From: Nematopogon swammerdamellus | Lineage: Eukaryota > Arthropoda > Insecta > Lepidoptera > Adelidae | Direction: 5' to 3' | DNA: 64,000 bases | NCBI GenBank assembly: GCA_946902875.1 | Contig: OX336353.1 | Span: forward strand, 20,411,151-20,475,150 | Shown: piece after piece, positions 18,836-29,140 of the stretch | How the letters are laid out: each line of letters opens with the position of its first letter | Numbering within the stretch: position 1 is the stretch's first letter | The notes under the pieces: generated by a model | Databases searched by the model: none | Seen by the model: only the letters and a program-made list of their open reading frames with translations | Told to the model about the DNA's origin: nothing | Position numbers and translations under genes: made by a program

Positions 18836-19006
18836 AGCACCAGACAGTAAATAATGACCGTCGAGCTTTAGAAAGAGACAATCCGGTTGTAGAGCGTCGT
18901 CCCTGTCGCACAGAGACTCGCACGAGTTAGTGCGACAGGGACGACGCTCTACAACTGGATTGTCTCTTTCTAAAGCTCGACGTTCATTATATACTGTCGG
19001 ATACAT
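18836..19006. mobile_element. Long-arm palindromic foldback element
   Basis: The left arm CAGACAGTAAATAATGACCG, TCGAGCTTTAGAAAGAGACA, ATCCGGTTGTAGAGCGTCG and TCCCTGTCGCAC is followed by a loop of about 15 bases. The near-exact complement then ends at about 19003 with ACTGTCGG. Arms are about 75 bases with very few mismatches. A decayed relative lies at 54210-54365. No target duplication is apparent. Confidence 0.8.
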
Positions 19007-19030
19007 TATTCATGGATTCGTAGTTGTGGA

Positions 19031-19500
19031 ATTCTCAAATCAATCAATACCAATAATAAATCTGTAAGGAATGGTCATGGAATAAGTTACTTTAATGAGA
19101 TATTGCGTTGCGTTTGTAAACTCTATGTATGATACTAAAACTAACTTTTTTTTTTATTGCTTCCGAACTGGGTGGCTCTGTCCGAGGTCGCAACCTCAGG
19201 CGCAGCCAATTTCACCCCCGAGGAGGTGCCAGTCCGGCTTGGAGGTGGACTAATGTTGCTGGGGAAAGGCTATTAACCTTTTAGATTTGAAGATCCGTGG
19301 ATTGTAGTAGTGGGGGAAGATATTCCCTGGCAGCCCGTTCCACACCTTTGCAGTGCGAACTTGACAATTTTTAGAAATAGTTTCTGTATGTATGTATGTT
19401 TATCCATAACTCTTAAATAGATCATCCGAATTCGATGATACTTAGTACAAGCACACACACAGGTGTGGGAATGGCTAAATAATTTAGTTCCGGTTAGCCT
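19031..19500 (+). repeat. Family H repeat, split by a LINE insertion
   Basis: The halves AATAATAAATCTGTAAGGAA..GATACTAAAACTAA and CATAACTCTTAAATAGATCATCC match the uninterrupted copy at 38546-38790. The sequence between (19146-19358) is the tail of LINE family D. Confidence 0.7.
19146..19358 (-). repeat. LINE family D 3' end inserted in family H
   Basis: T-run at left (A-tail), then GCTTCCGAACTGGGTGGC, CCCCGAGGAGGTGCCAGTCC and the decayed C-terminus. Parallel copies lie at 30545 and 41694. Confidence 0.75.
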
Positions 19501-20270
19501 AAGATGTGGCTCTCATACAAACCGAATTGTTCCGCGCGCCGAAATAAAGCTAACGCAGGAACGCAGCTCGGCCTCCTTTCTTACTTACTTACTTACGTAC
19601 ATTCTTCAGCGAGCGAAGACGCGGGCAATACCTAGTAAATAAGTAAATTCTGGCTTGTTTGTGCCTATGGGTACTCAGCGCGGTGTCCATGAGTGACGAC
19701 CGAACCACCTATCCTATATGTATCTTGAGTTGCGTCCACAAAATGATTGACCAATTGTATTGTAATGGCGGATGACTCAGAGAAGAGCATATTTAATGAG
19801 CATACCGGAGAGAAAGTGCGAGAGCGAAGTCCGCGTCAATGTAAATAAGTGTAACGGCACTGGACATGGACAATGCCAATGAGGCTCGACTCTACTTGAC
19901 TCTACCACACACCGTCCGACCGACGCGACGCCGCGCGCTGTCGTCATCGACCTTTTTAGATCGATATCAAGCTGCACTTGTTCCGCAGTAGTCGCTGTGC
20001 GATAACCGGCATCTTTCTAGCTAACAAAGGAATTATAATACAAACGTTTAACAATTTTCTTTGTGCTCAGATGGACGGCCTTCATCACGATTTCATTCTG
20101 TACAAATTATATCAACGCTCTTTCCCTCATGCACGGTGATATTATTACATAGTCTGGCTAGACTCGGCGTCGCATTCATTATGTGTATTTCGTCAGTTAG
20201 CAACTTTGGCCCATACACAATGATCTCAGGAGGGCTTCCAGCGAGCGAGCGGCGGCGTTACTCGCTAGTG
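19501..20270. other. No gene recognised
   Basis: A short TTAC repeat (19581-19597) and unique sequence. The right end becomes GC-rich approaching the block at 20271. Confidence 0.35.
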
Positions 20271-20860
20271 TAGCGGACTTTGCGGTCGGTGTGGTGTCGG
20301 ATTGGTCGGGGTGACGCCGCGCCCCGCCGCCCCGAGCGGTCGACTCGGGCGACAATTAAACGGGATAAGTATTTCCGCGTGTACCTGCCGAGATGGAGGA
20401 CCTCCGCCGCCGCTGCCGCCTTCGGATCGATATCGCGGGGCTGCGGCGCCGGGCGCGACGCGCGGGGACCTCGCCGCCGCCGCCGGGGGGTTGTTGTGTG
20501 GGAGTGAAGGCGCGCTGATGGAATATATAGGAGGGGGGGGACAGGGGGATACTCTTCATTCCCATTTAGCTACTGAAGTCGGGAGCGGGCCGGGCGGGAG
20601 GGGGGCCTGATTATGTTTACTAGCGCCGGGGAGGGGGTGTTGCCGGGGGGAGGGTCACCCGCCACCGCCCCCCCCACCCCAACTCGACGCCCCCCCCCCC
20701 CCCCCCCCCCTCGTGTGCCGACCGTCCAAATTAACGCGCACACGATCTTTGTCTGACGCCAGCCGCTCACAATTTGTGCCGCAGCGACGACGCGGCGCGG
20801 CAATTGCTGGCCGATACCCCTCCGTGATCATTCTGAAATCAGCATCATACACACCAACAA
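20271..20860. promoter_or_regulatory. CpG-rich block with C-run, function unknown
   Basis: A sharply CG-rich stretch (CCGCCGCCGCCGG near 20470; GGGAGGGGGG tracts near 20530 and 20600) ending in a C homopolymer of more than 20 bases at about 20690-20710. It could be a first exon or promoter inside the MTA1-like intron. Short ORFs such as one starting MEDLRRRCRL at 20393 are compositional and not convincing. Confidence 0.35.
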
Positions 20861-20934
20861 AGACAAGCGACTCTTTCGAATTAGCAATAATTTTTATAGA
20901 ACTGGTCGATGATGGTTGTTGACGAGAATATTAA

Positions 20935-20975
20935 ATCAAATCAAATCAAATCAAAATATACTTTATTGTACACCA
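20935..20975 (-). repeat. LINE/SINE 3' terminus with (AAATC)n
   Basis: An AAATC pentamer run, then AAAATATACTTTATTGTAC, is the complement of the terminus at 4003. The sequence to about 21240 is probably the attached element body, but no motif proves it. Confidence 0.55.
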
Positions 20976-21552
20976 TAAAAAGGAACACAACAGGCGAGTT
21001 TAATGCAGAGTAGCATTCTTTACAAACTAACCTTTGGGATGTGGAGAAGCTGATAGGGCGGACAATGCAGTGCAAGAGAGAAGCGTGAAAAATAAAACTA
21101 TTAAATAAATGGACACAAACAATAGGTACATAGATACATACATAAAATAAATACTATAAGGTACGTACATATTATATTTATACATAAACTACATATACAT
21201 ATGTAAACATATATTTTATAATATAAAACCATCTGAATATTACGCGATCCTCTAAGTTCCTGATGATACGGAGACAAGCTTTGAAGAGTCAGATAGAGTA
21301 TTTTGTATTATTATCATCTTTAGGTGCAAACCTCATGTAGAGTGGGCACAGATTTTATCGATATTTCTAAGAAACTTCGTCTTCATCAGATAACTATCAC
21401 TCGCACTCCTCAATCGCACGTCAATTACAAATGCTCACTGTGTGTCGTATAAGATAACGATGCAAAGGAAACGATAGTACCATCACCTGCTGAGTGATTA
21501 AGAAATTGAGATCGGAATGTTTTGTGTACGGCAATCAATGAGTGGGTTTGGT
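20976..21552. other. Probable repeat body, unidentified
   Basis: Continues from the AAATC tail; AT-rich from 21110 to 21240. No coding motif. Confidence 0.3.
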
Positions 21553-21738
21553 CTTTTTTTTTTTTTTTTATGGAAACTGTGACGGTTGGCTACATCACCT
21601 ACAGCATCCGTGATGTCAGCCCATAACACCGGGTGAACTTGGTGCCACGTCAGTGCTTCCCTTCGGTCGTGCCGGCTACACTGAACTGAACGGAAAACAC
21701 AAACTATTTACATAGCCGTTTCGACCGACCTTTCATTC
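21553..21738 (-). repeat. SINE-A tail half, minus strand
   Basis: T-run, ATGGAAACTG and GATGTCAGCCCATAACACCG through CCTTTCATTCA. Truncated where it meets the divergent SINE at 21757. Confidence 0.8.
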
Positions 21739-21756
21739 AAACCTTTCGGTCTGCGT

Positions 21757-21925
21757 GTAATGCCGTGTTGGAAGGTTGGCGTTATGTGGGGCGCGGCCGA
21801 AGGGAAGCTATGATACGGCACCCAGTTTGGCCGGGGGTGTTCAGGGCTGACATCACGCTTGTAGCGGGTGATAGTGATTGATAAGGCAACCTGCGTCAGG
21901 TCAGGTTCCACATTTAAAAAAAACA
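21757..21925 (+). repeat. SINE-A-related variant (plus), head-to-head with SINE-A
   Basis: CGGCCGAAGGGAAGC, then CCGGGGGTGTTCAGGGCTGAC, ATCACGCTTGTAGCGGGTGA and an A-run parallel the SINE-A tail with many changes. It is best seen as a sister subfamily, also represented at 9601-9800. Confidence 0.6.
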
Positions 21926-22375
21926 AGTGCGAGTCTGAAATGCGCACCGAGGTTTCCGCACCAAAAAAATACTTTAAGAAAAACACGCGTCTTGTATGGG
22001 GACCCAATTAATTTTTTACATTTACATTTACGAATGGAGGCCACGTACAGGCAAACGTAGCGTGGGACGGCCCCCGGCTAGGTGGACAGATGACCTAAAA
22101 AAGGTAGCCGGGAGTGGATGGATGAGAAGAGCGGAAGACCGCGTGTGGTGGCGTGCCTTGGGAGAGGCCTATGTCCAGCAGTGGACCGATACAGGCTGAT
22201 GATGATGATGATGATTTACATTTGTTACGTATATCCGCCATAATAACCCATGTTCTGTGAAAATTTCAACCAGCTAGCTATTACGGTTTTCCCAAGATAC
22301 AGCAGTAGAGACAGATATACAGACGGTGTAGGCTTAGTAATACGCTTCCGTACAGAGTACGGAAACCTAAAAACA
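21921..22375 (-). repeat. GTTCCG-type repeat, split by a LINE tail
   Basis: The left part has AAGTGCGAGTCTGAAATGCGC. The right part has CCGCCATAATAACCCATG, then GACAGATATACAGACGG and GAGTACGGAAACCTAAAAA. The plus-strand LINE fragment at 22030-22216 separates them. Confidence 0.7.
22030..22216 (+). repeat. LINE 3' end with (GAT)n tail
   Basis: The frame encodes RSVGRPPARWTDDLKKVAGS, then GWMRRAEDRVWWRALGEAYV, QQWTDTG and a stop overlapping the GAT run. GRPPxRWxDD is a recurrent C-terminal signature of RTE/CR1-like LINEs in Lepidoptera. ATTTACATTT-like sequence flanks both sides. Confidence 0.8.
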
Positions 22376-22540
22376 GCAACAAAATCTCGGACAACATCAC
22401 TTGAATTCTTCGGCTAATCAACGTTGTTCCCCGTGAGACCACAGATGAGAAACTAGTTACTCCCGTACTTCGATCATACTAACAACGTGATGGAACGGTC
22501 ACCTCAAACTATTTGGCATAGGGTAACATGTGTGTTTGTA

Positions 22541-22910
22541 GGTAGGGTGCCGTATCCGTACGGGACCCTATTACTAATCCTACGCCATCTGTCCGTCCGT
22601 CCGTCTGTCTGTCCTACCTTTAAAGGGCTTTATCTTTTGAACCGTGATAGCCTGTTGAAATGTTCACATAGTGTTATTTATTATGGTGGATATCCTAACA
22701 AATAATAAAAAAAAAAACAATAAGTAAAAAGAGGGGTTCCGTTTTTGGTCTAACCTAAAAACGGTAATACATACAAGAGTCAAACTTGGTGTGATTATAG
22801 TGCACACTCTAAGGTAAAACTTACCAAATAATAATAAAAACCAGCCAATTGCGTGGTGGTACGTACGGAAGCCTCGGTGCGCGAGTCCGACTCGCACTTG
22901 ACCCGTTTTT
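22541..22910 (+). repeat. GTTCCG-type interspersed repeat
   Basis: GTAGGGTGCCGTATCCGTACGG, TCCG/TCTG tract at 22591-22612, TATGGTGGATATCCTAAC, and a closing GCGCGAGTCCGACTCGCACTTG plus T-run. Nearly full length. Confidence 0.8.
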
Positions 22911-23109
22911 TTCTTTGTATCGACTTATATTCAAGGTGTGATTGTGCTCTGTGACTCAGTAAGAACCAATTTATTAAGTTAATAACTTAATGAAATTGTG
23001 TTTTTTTTATATATAACCATCATGTTATTGTTAAAATCACATAGATTTGTGACCTCACGAAATCGAACATGCTTCAAAGCAAAATTGGCCAACACGTACG
23101 AATGCCAAC

Positions 23110-23752
23110 GGTTAAGCCTAGTTCACATTAGTAGAGTTAGCGGTAGAGTTAGTAGGGGAGAGGTCGAGGGAGAGGTAGAGGTAGTATGTAGTACGAAATA
23201 GCCCCCTCACTCTACCAATGTAGACGCAATCGGTAGAGTTGAGTACTAGAATTTGGCAGAGTAGAGTGAATAGCACGGTGGTAGGGTAGAGTAGCTCTAC
23301 TACTTTTTTACCCCACCACCCGCCTACTCTACTCTACCGGCCACTCGCCCGCGTGTGGACACGTTTTGACACGTGCCCAGCCGACAACACAGCTCGCCCT
23401 AGCGCACCTGCGTGTTATTAATTTATTGTTTATTTAGCAAGTTTTCTCAAAAGGAGTGCAGACGCTCCGTGCGTTTCTCTTCTTTTGATTCAACCTCGAG
23501 TCCATATTCTGTTCTTCTTCGAGAGCTAAAGTAATTTCGACCAGCAAAACACCAGAAAGATTTATTAAAGAGTTTCTAACTACAGAACGACGGCAGCGGG
23601 CGATGCTCATTGTAGTGCTTTTATCTTACACTGCCTACTCTACTCTACTACCCTACTTTTGCGTGTGGACGGCTACTCTACCGAAAACAGTAGAGTTAGT
23701 AGGGCAAAATAGTAGGTAGTCCGCTAACTCTACTAATGTGAACTAGGCTTTA
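23110..23752 (-). mobile_element. PIF/Harbinger-type transposon derivative
   Basis: The terminal inverted repeat AGCCTAGTTCACATTAGTAG, continuing AGTTAGCGG, is at the left; its complement ends CTAATGTGAACTAGGCT at the right. TTA lies outside each end, a 3-bp TWA duplication. Subterminal regions are filled with GTAGAG/CTCTAC motifs. The centre (about 23455-23600, minus strand) is homologous to the transposase-bearing part of 63269-63912 but more decayed, so the element reads in minus orientation. Confidence 0.82.
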
Positions 23753-23971
23753 TGGCCACTACTGTGTATTTCACATTTCGTCGTATCGATTCGCGGCTGT
23801 CCCACCAACTCCTACATCGCTATCGCGTGCTCGATCCTCGTATAATTCTCGCTACTTTTTTTTCATGAAACAAGGTTAAGTTTCAGCCTTGTTCGACGTT
23901 TTTCAGTGACGTTTCAGCCAACAACATGACGTGGCGGAAGACGGCGCGCGGATGTGGATGCACATGGTGGA

Positions 23972-24257
23972 TTTTTTTTTATCGAAACTTACACGGTTGG
24001 CTCCATCACCTACTACATCCGTGATGTCAGCCCATAACACCTTGGTGCCATGTTAGAGCTTCCCTTCGGTCGTGCCGGCAACACTGAACTGGACGGGAAA
24101 CACGAACTATTTAAATAGCCGTTCCAACCGACCTTTCATTCAGTGCGGTGGTACCAACCGGGGCGGGTTAAACTCTATCACCTAGTAAGGTAAGAAGGGA
24201 AGGGACCTACAGTTTTTTACGTGGAATCCGAACCACGGTCAAGTGGTCACCCATCCA
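23972..24257 (-). repeat. SINE-A lacking the A-box half of the head, minus strand
   Basis: Covers T-tail to the GGAATCCGAACCACGGTC B-box complement and CACCCATCCA. Short inverted GGATGTGGATG/CCACATCCACATC sequences flank it. Confidence 0.8.
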
Positions 24258-24689
24258 TCCACTCCACATCCACATCAGAACATTCATTTTTCAGTTCGTA
24301 TGGGTATGCCGTTACGTTAGTAATATATAATATAAGTCAACGGTGTCTAATAGTTGAGTGAACACCGTTCTCCGTCATCCATCTGTAATTAAACTTCACA
24401 ATTTTATTGAAGCTTTACAACGTCAGGAGTAAGTAGGGTTAGTTAATTACTGGCAGGGAAAATATATGCATGAGCGGAGTAGATCGGATGGCGTGGGTGG
24501 GTAACGAGCAGCCAGTGCAGCGCGATTGTTCAGCGAGGGCTGAGCTTGCATTATTTGTGCCTCCGAGAAGGCTCGCGCCGCCAATTAAGCTCCCGAGGAA
24601 CAATAATATTATGCTTGCACATGAAATGCATAACTTAACGCTCTAAGGAATCATAGTAAGGAATGAACACCAGCCTTTTACTTTTTAAA
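24258..24689. other. No gene recognised
   Basis: Unique sequence with no repeat partner in the window. Confidence 0.3.
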
Positions 24690-24990
24690 CTCAACAAAAA
24701 AGGACGAGGTTCTCAATTTGACAGAATTTTTTTGTGTGTATGTTTGTTACGCGATATCTTCGCCAATTGCGATCCGATTTCAACGATCCTTTTTTGAATT
24801 GAATTGGTTGGTTATACTCGAGGTTGGTCTCATTAAATTTGGAGAAAATATTCCACCTCTAAGGCTGGAAAATTAAGGGATGAAAAACGCTTAAATTTGA
24901 ATTTCACCCACTTCCGGTCAACCGATTTTAATAAAACAATTGAAGCGGTTTTTTTTATGTGTAAATTCTTTTTTTTTTTTTACATGACAG
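24690..24990 (+). repeat. AACCGACTT-type repeat
   Basis: CAACAAAAAAGGACGAGGTTCTCAA, TTTTTGTGTGTATGTTTGTTACG, GCGATCCGATTTCAACGATCC. It resembles 42028-42270 in layout. Confidence 0.6.
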
Positions 24991-25540
24991 GACACGTTTC
25001 TTTCGGTGGGATATTCCAGGCGTATGATATTCTCATTGATAGATCCCATAATAGCTTAAAAGTTGTATGTTCAAAGAGATTTAAAAATAAACCAGCGGGC
25101 ATTGGGAACATCTTCATACAAAAACTTTGATCTAGAATTCTAGAACGTCAATATAATTTCGGCGTTTCAAACTCTAGCATGAGCGAATTATTTACCTAGG
25201 TAACAAGTTATAGGATTACGATTTTGTTCTTGTTGTCCGGTCTAGTAGGTAGCTTGAATGTCTTTGGTTATGTTAAAGGGTACGTCTTGTGGCTGTTCCA
25301 AATAAAAACGCAAGTCTTTTCAGCTACGAGAATTCATTAGTCCGATTTGTTTATATTTTGACAAGGTAGAGGATTGACATTTGACAAGTAGTGGAGAGGT
25401 GGTAATTTGCAGTCATCTTCGTCTTCAACAGGGTAGCTGTGCATATGGACGTAAGCCATCATCTCTACGGTACTGTTTTGAGATCTATAGCTCCAAATGC
25501 TTGGATTTAAGAACTTATTCGTCCATATTTTCCGAAACTG
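24991..25540. other. No gene recognised
   Basis: Unique AT-rich sequence. Confidence 0.3.
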
Positions 25541-25850
25541 ATGGGCTGCTCTGAGGAACTAGCATCCCTTATTCTCTCCCATCACAGTCTAATCTCCGCC
25601 ACACTCGTAGCAGAGAGGCTCAGCGCTCTTTTGATGTTGATATAGGGATTTAGAAAACAAATATTTCCTCAAAAATTGTTCCTTTGTCGCACCGCTAGGG
25701 TGCGGAACTGTCTTCCGGCGAGGGTTTCTCGAATTCTTTAACTTGGGGGTCTTCAGACGTCGTATCAATAGCCTAGACAGCCCAGAAATAGTTGGCAAAT
25801 CTGCTAGCATTGCATCTTACTGAGCGTGGTTTACGCGCAACCGCGAGCGC
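25541..25850 (+). repeat. LINE family E C-terminus, plus strand
   Basis: GGGCTGCTCTGAGGAACTAGC begins a block shared with 39105-39470. The trace RTARVWNCLPARVS follows, then CTTGGGGGTCTTCAGACGTCG and TTACTGAGCGTGGTT. Frameshifted. Confidence 0.7.
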
Positions 25851-25901
25851 ACTCGCCTTGCGTTCAAGAAGGGAATGACTACGGTTACGGTGCACTATTA
25901 C

Positions 25902-26419
25902 TATATAAGGTATTTCAAAATTAGTTCATAGTACGCTGGGGGGGGGGGGGGGGGGGGGGTTTCTGTATCGGAAATAGATCACTTTTGAAGAACAAAGATT
26001 TTTTTTTTCATTTTAAATGTAAAAAAAAAATATTTCTTAATCGTTTCAGTTTCATGCCAGGAACAAAAGTCTTCCATCACATAGATCTCTTTCTTTTATA
26101 TTTCTTTTATATTTTTGTGAAAATCCACAATTTTAGTTTTATTAGTATGGAATAGAAAGAATTTTTTGGATTAGAATTTTTTTACCAACTTACACGTGTT
26201 ACCTCATAATGGTAACGAATAATTTTTTGTTACTGTTATGAAACTGAATCGATGAGGATATAAAAATCAAACACCTATTTTTTGATTTAAATACAAAAAA
26301 AATATTTTACATAAAAAAAAAGCCCAAGGTCCAAAACATTTTATATAGGTTTTACTCCCTATTTGATACAGAACCCCCCCCTTAGCGTACTATGAACTAA
26401 TTTTGAAAGACCTTATATA
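25902..26419. mobile_element. MITE with TATATAAGGT ends and a G22 run
   Basis: The left end is TATATAAGGTATTTCAAAAT, then TAGTTCATAGTACGCT; its complement ends at 26419. The left arm carries 22 consecutive G (25938-25959), opposite 8 C (26374-26381) in the right arm. Its outer terminus resembles the MITEs at 13385 and 46153. AT-rich centre, no coding. Confidence 0.8.
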
Positions 26420-26884
26420 ATTTGCCCTAGTATTATACACTTAGAGTTAGGATGACGACGTTTTCATCCAACCACCCTGCTATCGTTTTAGGCTCTTCGT
26501 GGATAATGAGCTCTACTTCTAACCATGAACACCTGTGATCTAGAATCTAGTACATCGGCCAAGTTTTCTCTCCCAGCAGCGTCGGGTCGGTCTCCCTGCA
26601 GCGAGCGGCGCACATAGGGGCCTTAGTATGGAGAGAGTTGGCGAAAACTCGAAAAGTAAAATGACGATTAGAGCCTTTATTTTTATGCGAATATAAAGTT
26701 TATTGACCCCCGCAGCGACATGTATCGTCAAAACTATGAACGAATTACAACGCTCGCTGCAATAACAGTCGCAAGTTGCTCATTCTCACGAGAGTGCTTG
26801 CCTGCGACAAATTAGTACCTCGAGTGAAATGTTTAAAATTATTTTGTGTTCGCTTTGTTATTGATGAATTAACTATTTTTGCAA
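26420..26884. other. No gene recognised; possible upstream region
   Basis: Unique sequence leading to the candidate exon at 26885. Confidence 0.25.
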
Positions 26885-26903
26885 TGGGTGATGTACCTAC
26901 AGG
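26885..26903 (+). CDS. Possible short first coding exon
   Basis: ATGGGTGATGTACCTACAG is followed directly by a strong donor, GTGAGTAC. It would encode MGDVPT and enter an intron in phase 1. It does not match the expected MTA1-like start. The only support is the ATG/donor pairing. Confidence 0.15.
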
Positions 26904-27440
26904 TGAGTACTTTGTTTTGTCATTATTACTTTATATTTACACTAAACTAAAGTAGCTTAACACATATAAGACAAAGTGCAGTCGAAATCTCCTAGAAAAT
27001 AAAAATGATAAATACTTGCTGAAAGGTTTAGTAATGCGCCAAACTATATCAAGCTGGAATTTCCCTTTTTTCTTGTAAGTGAACTTATCTAATATTATTA
27101 TCACAAAAAAAAGTTTGCACATATTTGCACTATTTTGATTTATAATTAAATATTCAAGTCCCGTCGAAAGTATCAGTTTTCAAGCGGGTAACTACCTGAG
27201 TCAGATTTCCGTTACGTACACCTTAGTACGATCTCACTGGTAGTATTATTCAAAGGTACCAAACCCTTCCCCCCGCTAGGGGCAATCCCCGTTGGGTATA
27301 TACCCTGCTCCCACCCCCTACCCTTCCCCTCACCCCTCCGTCCGCCAGGATAACTTATTTTTTACTTTACTTGCCCTGTTTTTATTCTGGTTGCCTATTT
27401 TTAGTGTTGGTTCAGTTCCGAAGACAATGCAATGTTATGG
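26904..27440. other. No gene recognised
   Basis: C-rich stretch at 27270-27350 (CCCCTCACCCCTCCG); otherwise nothing. Confidence 0.3.
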
Positions 27441-27453
27441 TACCATCGAGCTG

Positions 27454-27680
27454 GTCTGATGATGGAGACGAAAGGTGGCCATAGGAACTCCTAAACTATA
27501 CACATGATAAACCCTTCGTGTTTGAGCTCGTTGGATTTGTCTTGACAAGCAATTACTTTAGACCTAGGTGGTGTCCAAGGTCTGATGATGAAGACGGAAG
27601 GGGCCATAGGAACTTCTAAACTACACAAGATAAATTCATCGTGTTCCGGCTCGTTTGATTTGTCTTGATGAGTAATAATT
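27454..27680. repeat. Two imperfect 126-bp tandem copies
   Basis: GGTCTGATGATG(G/A)AGACG begins each copy (27453 and 27579). Each contains GGCCATAGGAACT(C/T)CTAAACTA and GGATTTGTCTTGA-like sequence. The 105-codon minus ORF here merely follows the repeat. Confidence 0.7.
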
Positions 27681-27719
27681 AAAATGCACAAAATAAAATA
27701 TAAAAAAAAACACAAAAAC

Positions 27720-27846
27720 AAGCTTTTATATTGAAAAAAATTAAGCTTTAAAAAATAAAATGTTGCAATGAAATAAATTCGCACCTTTTTATGAATATTT
27801 CGCGACAAGCTTTTAAAAGCTACTTTTTTTTCAATATAAAAGCTTC
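27720..27846. repeat. Inverted repeat, AAGCTTTTATATTGAAAAAA
   Basis: AAGCTTTTATATTGAAAAAA (27720-27739) and its complement (about 27826-27845) flank an AT-rich centre. A small MITE or foldback remnant. Confidence 0.55.
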
Positions 27847-27859
27847 TTTTTAAATTTTT

Positions 27860-28480
27860 TTTATTAAATATTTTTTTTTTGTTTTGTTATTAATATTATT
27901 TCTTTAATAAATTATTATTATTTAGCTGCCACTAATGTAGTTTTATAATTTTTTTTGATAATTAAACACTGCAGCAATTATCGCCAACTTTTGCTTATTT
28001 TGGCCCCTATGTGCGGCGTTCACTATTGCAGCAGGCATTGCATCAGCTTGTTGGTAAATCAATACGAGCATATAATTCTTCCGAAAGCTACCACGTCGCG
28101 TCGTTGCCAACTGCCAGCTTAAGAGTCGACGGAGAAAGGGCCCGTAGTTGAAGCCGTTGGGAAATAATAAAATGAAACCTAGATAGTTAAGCGTTTCGAT
28201 GCTGTACATTTTAATTTTATGAATATGTACCTGCAACGCTTCAGGGGCTATTCGGTCCCCCAACGCCGGTATAGGAACATTTTATGTACAAGACAAGATA
28301 AAAAACATTTTTTTACATTAATTCTATATACCTATATTAAAATACACAAAGTCGATCGATAGCTCATTTCAACAGCCACAAAATGCTATTTTTCTTCATT
28401 TGAATATGTGTTACAATCTCCGAGATTTTTCAACGTTTCCAAACCAACTCATGGGCGAAATCCGAGAAAATTTCAAAACT
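27860..28480. other. No gene recognised
   Basis: Very AT-rich to 27950, then unique sequence. The minus ORF 27943-28263 has no recognised motif. Confidence 0.3.
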
Positions 28481-28676
28481 TTGATAACTGATCCATCATC
28501 AATCACATTTTAAAATATTATTTGCGCGTTTTCTTCTATATAACATTGATAACTGATCCATCATCAATCACATTTTAAAATATTATTTGCGCGTTTTCTT
28601 CTATATAACATTGATAACTGATCCATCATCAATCACATTTTCAAATATTATTTGCGCGTTTTCTTCTATATAACAT
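28481..28676. repeat. Three tandem copies of a 65-bp unit
   Basis: Each unit starts TTGATAACTGATCCATCATC and ends TTCTTCTATATAACA, at 28481, 28546 and 28611. Copies 1 and 2 are identical as far as I can read; copy 3 has a TCAAAT for TAAAAT change. Confidence 0.95.
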
Positions 28677-28720
28677 ACTCCTGTCTTATATTTTCCGAGA
28701 TATAGCAACTCTCCCGGAAA

Positions 28721-28990
28721 CCTGGGCGCGGTCAGTGGATGGATGGGTGACCGCTCGACCGTTGGAGGCTGACCGTGACCGTGGTTCGGATTCCACGTGA
28801 AACTGTGGGTCCCTTCCCTTCTTTCCTTACTATGTTGTAGGGTTTAACTCGCCCGGGGTGGTACCACCGCACTGAATGAAAGGTCGGTTGAAACGGCTAT
28901 GTAAATAGTTCGTGTTTTCCGTCCAGTTCGATGTAGCCGGCAACCGGAGGGAAGCGCTGATATGGCACCTAGTTCACCAAGGTGTTATAT
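28721..28990 (+). repeat. SINE-A, head partly preserved
   Basis: GTGACCGCTCGACCGTTGGAGG, B-box GGTTCGGATTCC, then the central GGTACCACCGCACTG block and CCAGTTCGATGTAGCC. Ends at AGTTCACCAAGGTGTTA without the A-tail. Confidence 0.8.
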
Positions 28991-29021
28991 AATAATATAA
29001 AAAATAATACATATATATAAA

Positions 29022-29140
29022 AAAAGCCGCCAAGTTCGAGTCTGGTTCACGCACCGAGGGTTCCGTACTACCACACAATATGTTTGTGTTATGTGTTTAC
29101 CAAAATAGTTATGTTTTCGATAACAACGAAACGCAGTGCA
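29022..29140 (-). repeat. GTTCCG-type repeat, partial
   Basis: GCCGCCAAGTTCGAGTCTGG..CGCACCGAGGGTTCCG, then GTTTACCAAAATAGTTATG. It matches both flanks of the nested MITE at 54967-55436 and so acts as its empty-site reference. Confidence 0.7.

Noticed and set aside
20393..20512. MEDLRRRCRLRIDIAG ORF as a first exon
   Set aside because: Arginine-rich product of CGG repeats, stops after about 38 codons and shows no convincing donor.
26885..26903. Missing first exon of the MTA1-like gene
   Set aside because: It lies downstream of exon 13051 and encodes MGDVPT, not the MYRVGD-type start known for the family.
27491..27808. 105-codon minus ORF with duplicated DKSNE motif
   Set aside because: The duplication coincides with the 126-bp tandem repeat and the N-terminal part is AT-rich flank.
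28481..28676. CRISPR-like array
   Set aside because: Units abut without unique spacers, there are only three, and the genome is an insect's; it is an ordinary tandem repeat.
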